A stretch of 64,000 bases of DNA, taken from positions 62,001 to 126,000 of the forward strand of contig JAPPMM010000040.1 in the NCBI GenBank assembly GCA_028819075.1, in the 5' to 3' direction. Under the pieces are notes generated by a model. It saw nothing but the letters and a program-made list of their open reading frames with translations, searched no databases and was not told the DNA's origin. The position numbers and the translations under genes were made by a program. Of this stretch, positions 61,502-64,000 are shown piece by piece. Each line of letters starts with the position of its first letter. The first letter of the stretch is position 1. Source of the DNA: Gammaproteobacteria bacterium (lineage in GTDB: Bacteria > Gemmatimonadota > Gemmatimonadetes > Longimicrobiales > Gaopeijiaceae).

Positions 61502-62889
61502 GCCACCCGTCTCCGCCCGGCCGCGCGGGAGGCGGCCGGATCGTCGATGACCACGCGGCTGATGTCGTGCGCGAGCAGGCGGCGGACGCGCGCGAAGAGG
61601 AGAACCGCGACCGCCCCCAGCCCGACTGCCAGGCCCCACCACAGGCCCTCCCCCCCCATTCCGAGAGGAAAAGCCAGTACCACGCTGACCGGAATCCCGA
61701 GCCCCCAGAAGCCCAGCGCATTGAAAAGGAAAGGGGAGCGGGTGTCGCCCGCGCCACGCAGCACCCCCGCCGCCACCGCCTGCAGGCCGTCTGCAACCAG
61801 GAAGATTCCGGCGATAGGCAGCAGAACCACCGCGACCGCGAGGACCTCGCCATCCGATGTGTAGATGCCTGCCAGGAATCCGGGCGCCCACAGAAACACG
61901 CTCGCCGTCGCGACCATGAACGACCCGCCCAGAAGCGTCCCCGCCCCGGCGGCCCGGCGCGCCTCCACCATGTCCTGCCGGCCGACCGCCCGGCCCACCA
62001 GCACCGCCGAGGCGCCCGCGATCCCCAAGGCGACCATGAAGGCGAGCGCCGCAAGGTTGATCGCCACCTGGTGTCCCGCCATGGCGATGGTGCCGAACCA
62101 GCCCATCATCACCCCGATGATGGCGAAGGCCCCGAACTCGAGCTGCTGCTGGAAGGCGAGGGGAGTTCCCAGCCACGCCATGCGCCCGAGTGCAAGCACA
62201 TCGAAGGCCTCGCGCCGCACCCTGGACAGGAACGGCCTCACTGCGGACCACGAGAGGGCGAGCAGCAGCGCGGCCATGAACCAGCGGGCCACGCTCGAGC
62301 CCCAGGCCGAGCCCACGGCGCCCATCTGCGGAAAGCCCAGATTCCCGAAGATGAGCACCCAGTTGAGAAAGACGTTGAGGAGGTTGGCGGCCACGATGGT
62401 CAGCACGATCGGTGAGACGCGCCCCAGGGCTTGGAGGCTCTGGCGCAAGACCACGAACGCGTAGAAGGGGAACATCCCGGGGATGGACCCGAAAATGTAG
62501 CCCGCCGCAACCGGAACCACGTCCGCAGGCTGTCTCAGCAACACGAAAACGGCCCGGGAAGGAAGAAAGAGCACAGACGCCGCCAGGGCGAGGAACAGGG
62601 TGAGCACAAACCCGCGCTGCATGCCGCGCGCGATTCCCTCGGCGTCCTCCGCCCCGACCGCCTGGGCGACGATCGGATCGAGGGCCATCAGCATGCCGAT
62701 TCCGAAGACGGCGATCGTGTAGAAGTAGGCGTTGCCGAGGGCTACGGCGGCGAGATCGATGGCGGACAGCCGGCCGACCATCATCGTGTCCACCACGCCC
62801 ATGAACATCATCCCCACCTGCACCGTCACGATGGGCAGCGAGAGCCGCATCATGCTGGCCAGCTGGGCCCGGCGGGGCATCAGGTCCAT
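61498..62889 (-). CDS. MATE family multidrug/cation exporter
   Basis: A 463-residue inner-membrane protein with about twelve hydrophobic helices. Family landmarks are MMRLSLPIVTVQVGMMFMGVVDTMMVG, LDPIVAQAVGAEDAEGIARGMQRG and the pseudo-repeat second half AMAGHQVAINLAALAFMVALGIAGASAVLVGRAVGRQD. Exports cationic drugs or metabolites with Na+ or H+. Start ATG 62889 has a poor ribosome site. It lies 66 bases after the DUF2203 stop and overlaps the LON gene start. Confidence 0.94.
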   Translation of the reverse strand: MDLMPRRAQLASMMRLSLPIVTVQVGMMFMGVVDTMMVGRLSAIDLAAVALGNAYFYTIAVFGIGMLMALDPIVAQAVGAEDAEGIARGMQRGFVLTLFLALAASVLFLPSRAVFVLLRQPADVVPVAAGYIFGSIPGMFPFYAFVVLRQSLQALGRVSPIVLTIVAANLLNVFLNWVLIFGNLGFPQMGAVGSAWGSSVARWFMAALLLALSWSAVRPFLSRVRREAFDVLALGRMAWLGTPLAFQQQLEFGAFAIIGVMMGWFGTIAMAGHQVAINLAALAFMVALGIAGASAVLVGRAVGRQDMVEARRAAGAGTLLGGSFMVATASVFLWAPGFLAGIYTSDGEVLAVAVVLLPIAGIFLVADGLQAVAAGVLRGAGDTRSPFLFNALGFWGLGIPVSVVLAFPLGMGGEGLWWGLAVGLGAVAVLLFARVRRLLAHDISRVVIDDPAASRAAGRRRVA

Positions 62890-62955
62890 GAGGAGTCCCG
62901 GGATCCGCGCGGCGGCGGGTGTGGAATGCGGGGCGAGGCTACCGGGAGCGGCCCC

Positions 62956-63450
62956 TCAGAAATCCAGCATCGAGTCATCGACGTCGCCGGGATCGTCCTC
63001 GATACCCATGCGCGCGGCTTCCGCGGGGCGGATCGGGCGGCGTCCGGAGAATCCTGCGTCCACTTCGTGCCACTGCGAGATGCGCGGCTCTCCGCGGCGC
63101 CAGCACAGATAGACCCACCGCCCCTCGAACGTGGTCGGAAAGTCGAGCAGGCCGTGCTCCAGCCCTCCCGACGGAAACCGGATGCCTCTCCCCAGGATCT
63201 CCTCCTCAACGCAGCGCCGGATGCGCGCACCCGCCTGTCCCACGCCTTCGCGATGCTTGAGGAACTCGGCGTGATCCGGGTTGGTCGGCGCCATGACTAG
63301 ACGTCCCCAGAGAGCCTCGAGGATCTTGAGCTGCTCGACGTGGCGCTCCAGGTCCTGGCGCGCACGGGCGAGGTCGGCCAGGACGGTCTCGAGTGCGGGC
63401 AGGAGGGCGTTGGCCTCGGCCAGGGTGAAGGCCTTGCGCGGGAACTTCAC
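62956..63450 (-). CDS. DUF2203 family protein
   Basis: A 164-residue protein from GTG 63450 behind GGAGG, overlapping the upstream stop (GTGA). The DUF2203 pattern is visible: FTLAEANALLPALETVLADL, KILEALWG, IRFPSGGLEHGLLDFPTTFEGRWVYLCWRRGEPRISQWHEVDAGFSGRRPI. Function unknown; the protein is soluble with a helical N-terminus. It belongs to the small-protein, DUF2203, MATE, LON operon. Confidence 0.87.
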   Translation of the reverse strand: MKFPRKAFTLAEANALLPALETVLADLARARQDLERHVEQLKILEALWGRLVMAPTNPDHAEFLKHREGVGQAGARIRRCVEEEILGRGIRFPSGGLEHGLLDFPTTFEGRWVYLCWRRGEPRISQWHEVDAGFSGRRPIRPAEAARMGIEDDPGDVDDSMLDF

Positions 63451-63611
63451 CTGGCGCGCGCCTCCAGAGCCGCGAGTCGCCGCTCGATCTCCTCCAGCTT
63501 GTAGAGGATCATCACGTGCGTCTTCTTCGCATCGATCCCGACAGGGCTGGCGTCGCTGGCGATCTCGCGCGCGATGCGCCGGTAGTCCTTTGCGGATGGC
63601 TGGCTGCTCAT
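63447..63611 (-). CDS. 54-residue conserved-looking small protein
   Basis: A short gene from ATG 63611 (GGGAG eight bases upstream) ending in TGA that overlaps the DUF2203 GTG by four bases. Its sequence, DYRRIAREIASDASPVGIDAKKTHVMILYKLEEIERRLAALEAR, is a helix followed by a coiled-coil tail. It is not recognised; the good ribosome site and overlap support reality. Confidence 0.65.
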   Translation of the reverse strand: MSSQPSAKDYRRIAREIASDASPVGIDAKKTHVMILYKLEEIERRLAALEARAR

Positions 63612-63818
63612 GCGTCGGCTCCCGTGGGTGTTGCCGCGAATCCTCGGGGAGAAGCGCCGGATTGGCAAGCCGGACATCGTCCCGGCGCCGACAGCCTAAG
63701 CGGCGCACCGGCAGTCGGGTTGGCGGATCGGCGACCGCTGCGCGATCTTGCCGGAGCGACGGCGTTCGACTCCGATACTTCGACCACATTTGAGACCCCA
63801 GCGACGACAGGCGGCCCG

Positions 63819-64000
63819 ATGACCGACATCACGCGCAGGGAATTCGTATCCGGGAGCGCCGCTCTGGCGATGGGCGCGACGGTGGTGCCCCGCCACGTGC
63901 TGGGCGGCCCCGGATACCAGGCGCCCAGCGACACTCTGGCGATCGCCATCGTGGGCGCGGGCGGAATGGGCGCCGAGAACGCCCAGGAGCTCGGCAGCGA
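63819..64000 (+). CDS. Tat-exported Gfo/Idh/MocA-type oxidoreductase (3' end outside window)
   Basis: The first 60 codons from ATG 63819. A twin-arginine signal ITRREFVSGSAALAMGATVVPRHVLGG is followed by LAIAIVGAGGMGAENAQELGS, a Rossmann nucleotide-binding loop (GxGGMG). This arrangement is typical of periplasmic Gfo/Idh/MocA sugar-type oxidoreductases in Gemmatimonadota, Planctomycetes and Bacteroidetes. The catalytic domain is out of view. It is divergent from the 63611 gene with a 207-base upstream region. Confidence 0.85.
   Translation, partial: MTDITRREFVSGSAALAMGATVVPRHVLGGPGYQAPSDTLAIAIVGAGGMGAENAQELGS

Overview
The window is very GC-rich, gene-dense bacterial chromosome. Its gene content fits a heterotrophic, outer-membrane-bearing member of Gemmatimonadota or a close relative: several SusC/SusD TonB-linked uptake pairs, VPS10/BNR-repeat secreted proteins, propeller-amidohydrolase fusions, S9-type peptidases and a CIRCE-controlled groESL operon. 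This taxonomic call is an inference from family content only; there is no rRNA or tRNA gene in the window.

Layout. 1-3040: 3'-truncated VPS10/sortilin-like exoprotein (-). 3258-6574: four-gene + operon of unknown function (outer-membrane barrel, membrane-anchored coiled coil, soluble coiled coil, coiled coil with Gly-rich tail). 6611-8109: mobA and fdhD (-). 8233-9309: DUF3500 protein (+). 9475-15432: SusC, SusD and lipoprotein amidohydrolase operon (-). 15721-16862: lipoprotein cyclophilin and a plug-only lipoprotein (+). 17015-19009: Fur-like box, helix-hairpin-helix lipoprotein and PepSY membrane protein, a likely iron-responsive operon (+). 19006-27707: two SusC paralogs, one SusD and two more plug-only lipoproteins (-), built by a tandem duplication whose scar (truncated thrS and susD pieces) is still readable at 24481-24728. 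28016-32291: thrS, groL, groES with CIRCE (-). 32354-39658: propeller-amidohydrolase, glycosyltransferase, AlbA_2/ATPase-type regulator, Ig-like lipoprotein (-). 39786-48673: housekeeping operon secD-secF-tatD-mutL-miaA-uppP-birA-coaX (-), with several stop/start overlaps. 48988-53346: a third complete SusC/SusD pair whose SusC carries an in-frame amber codon (-). 53786-56222: S9-family protein with a degenerate catalytic triad and a DCC thiol oxidoreductase (-). 56357-57295: murB (+). 57307-59349: PQQ-type quinoprotein lipoprotein (-). 59476-60879: RHH antitoxin, PIN toxin and alpha/beta hydrolase (-). 60899-63611: LON-domain protein, MATE transporter, DUF2203 protein and a 54-residue protein (-). 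63819-end: Tat-exported Gfo/Idh/MocA oxidoreductase (+, partial).

How it fits together. Much of the window serves the cell envelope and nutrient import: SusCD pairs bind and import polymers or peptides, secreted hydrolases process them, and the SecDF operon and UppP support export and wall synthesis. The least described material is (i) three small lipoproteins that keep only the distal part of a TonB-receptor plug, two of them in a susCD operon, (ii) the Fur-box HhH/PepSY pair, and (iii) the 3258-6574 coiled-coil operon. The susC duplication locus shows tandem duplication, microhomology deletion and apparent gene conversion together.
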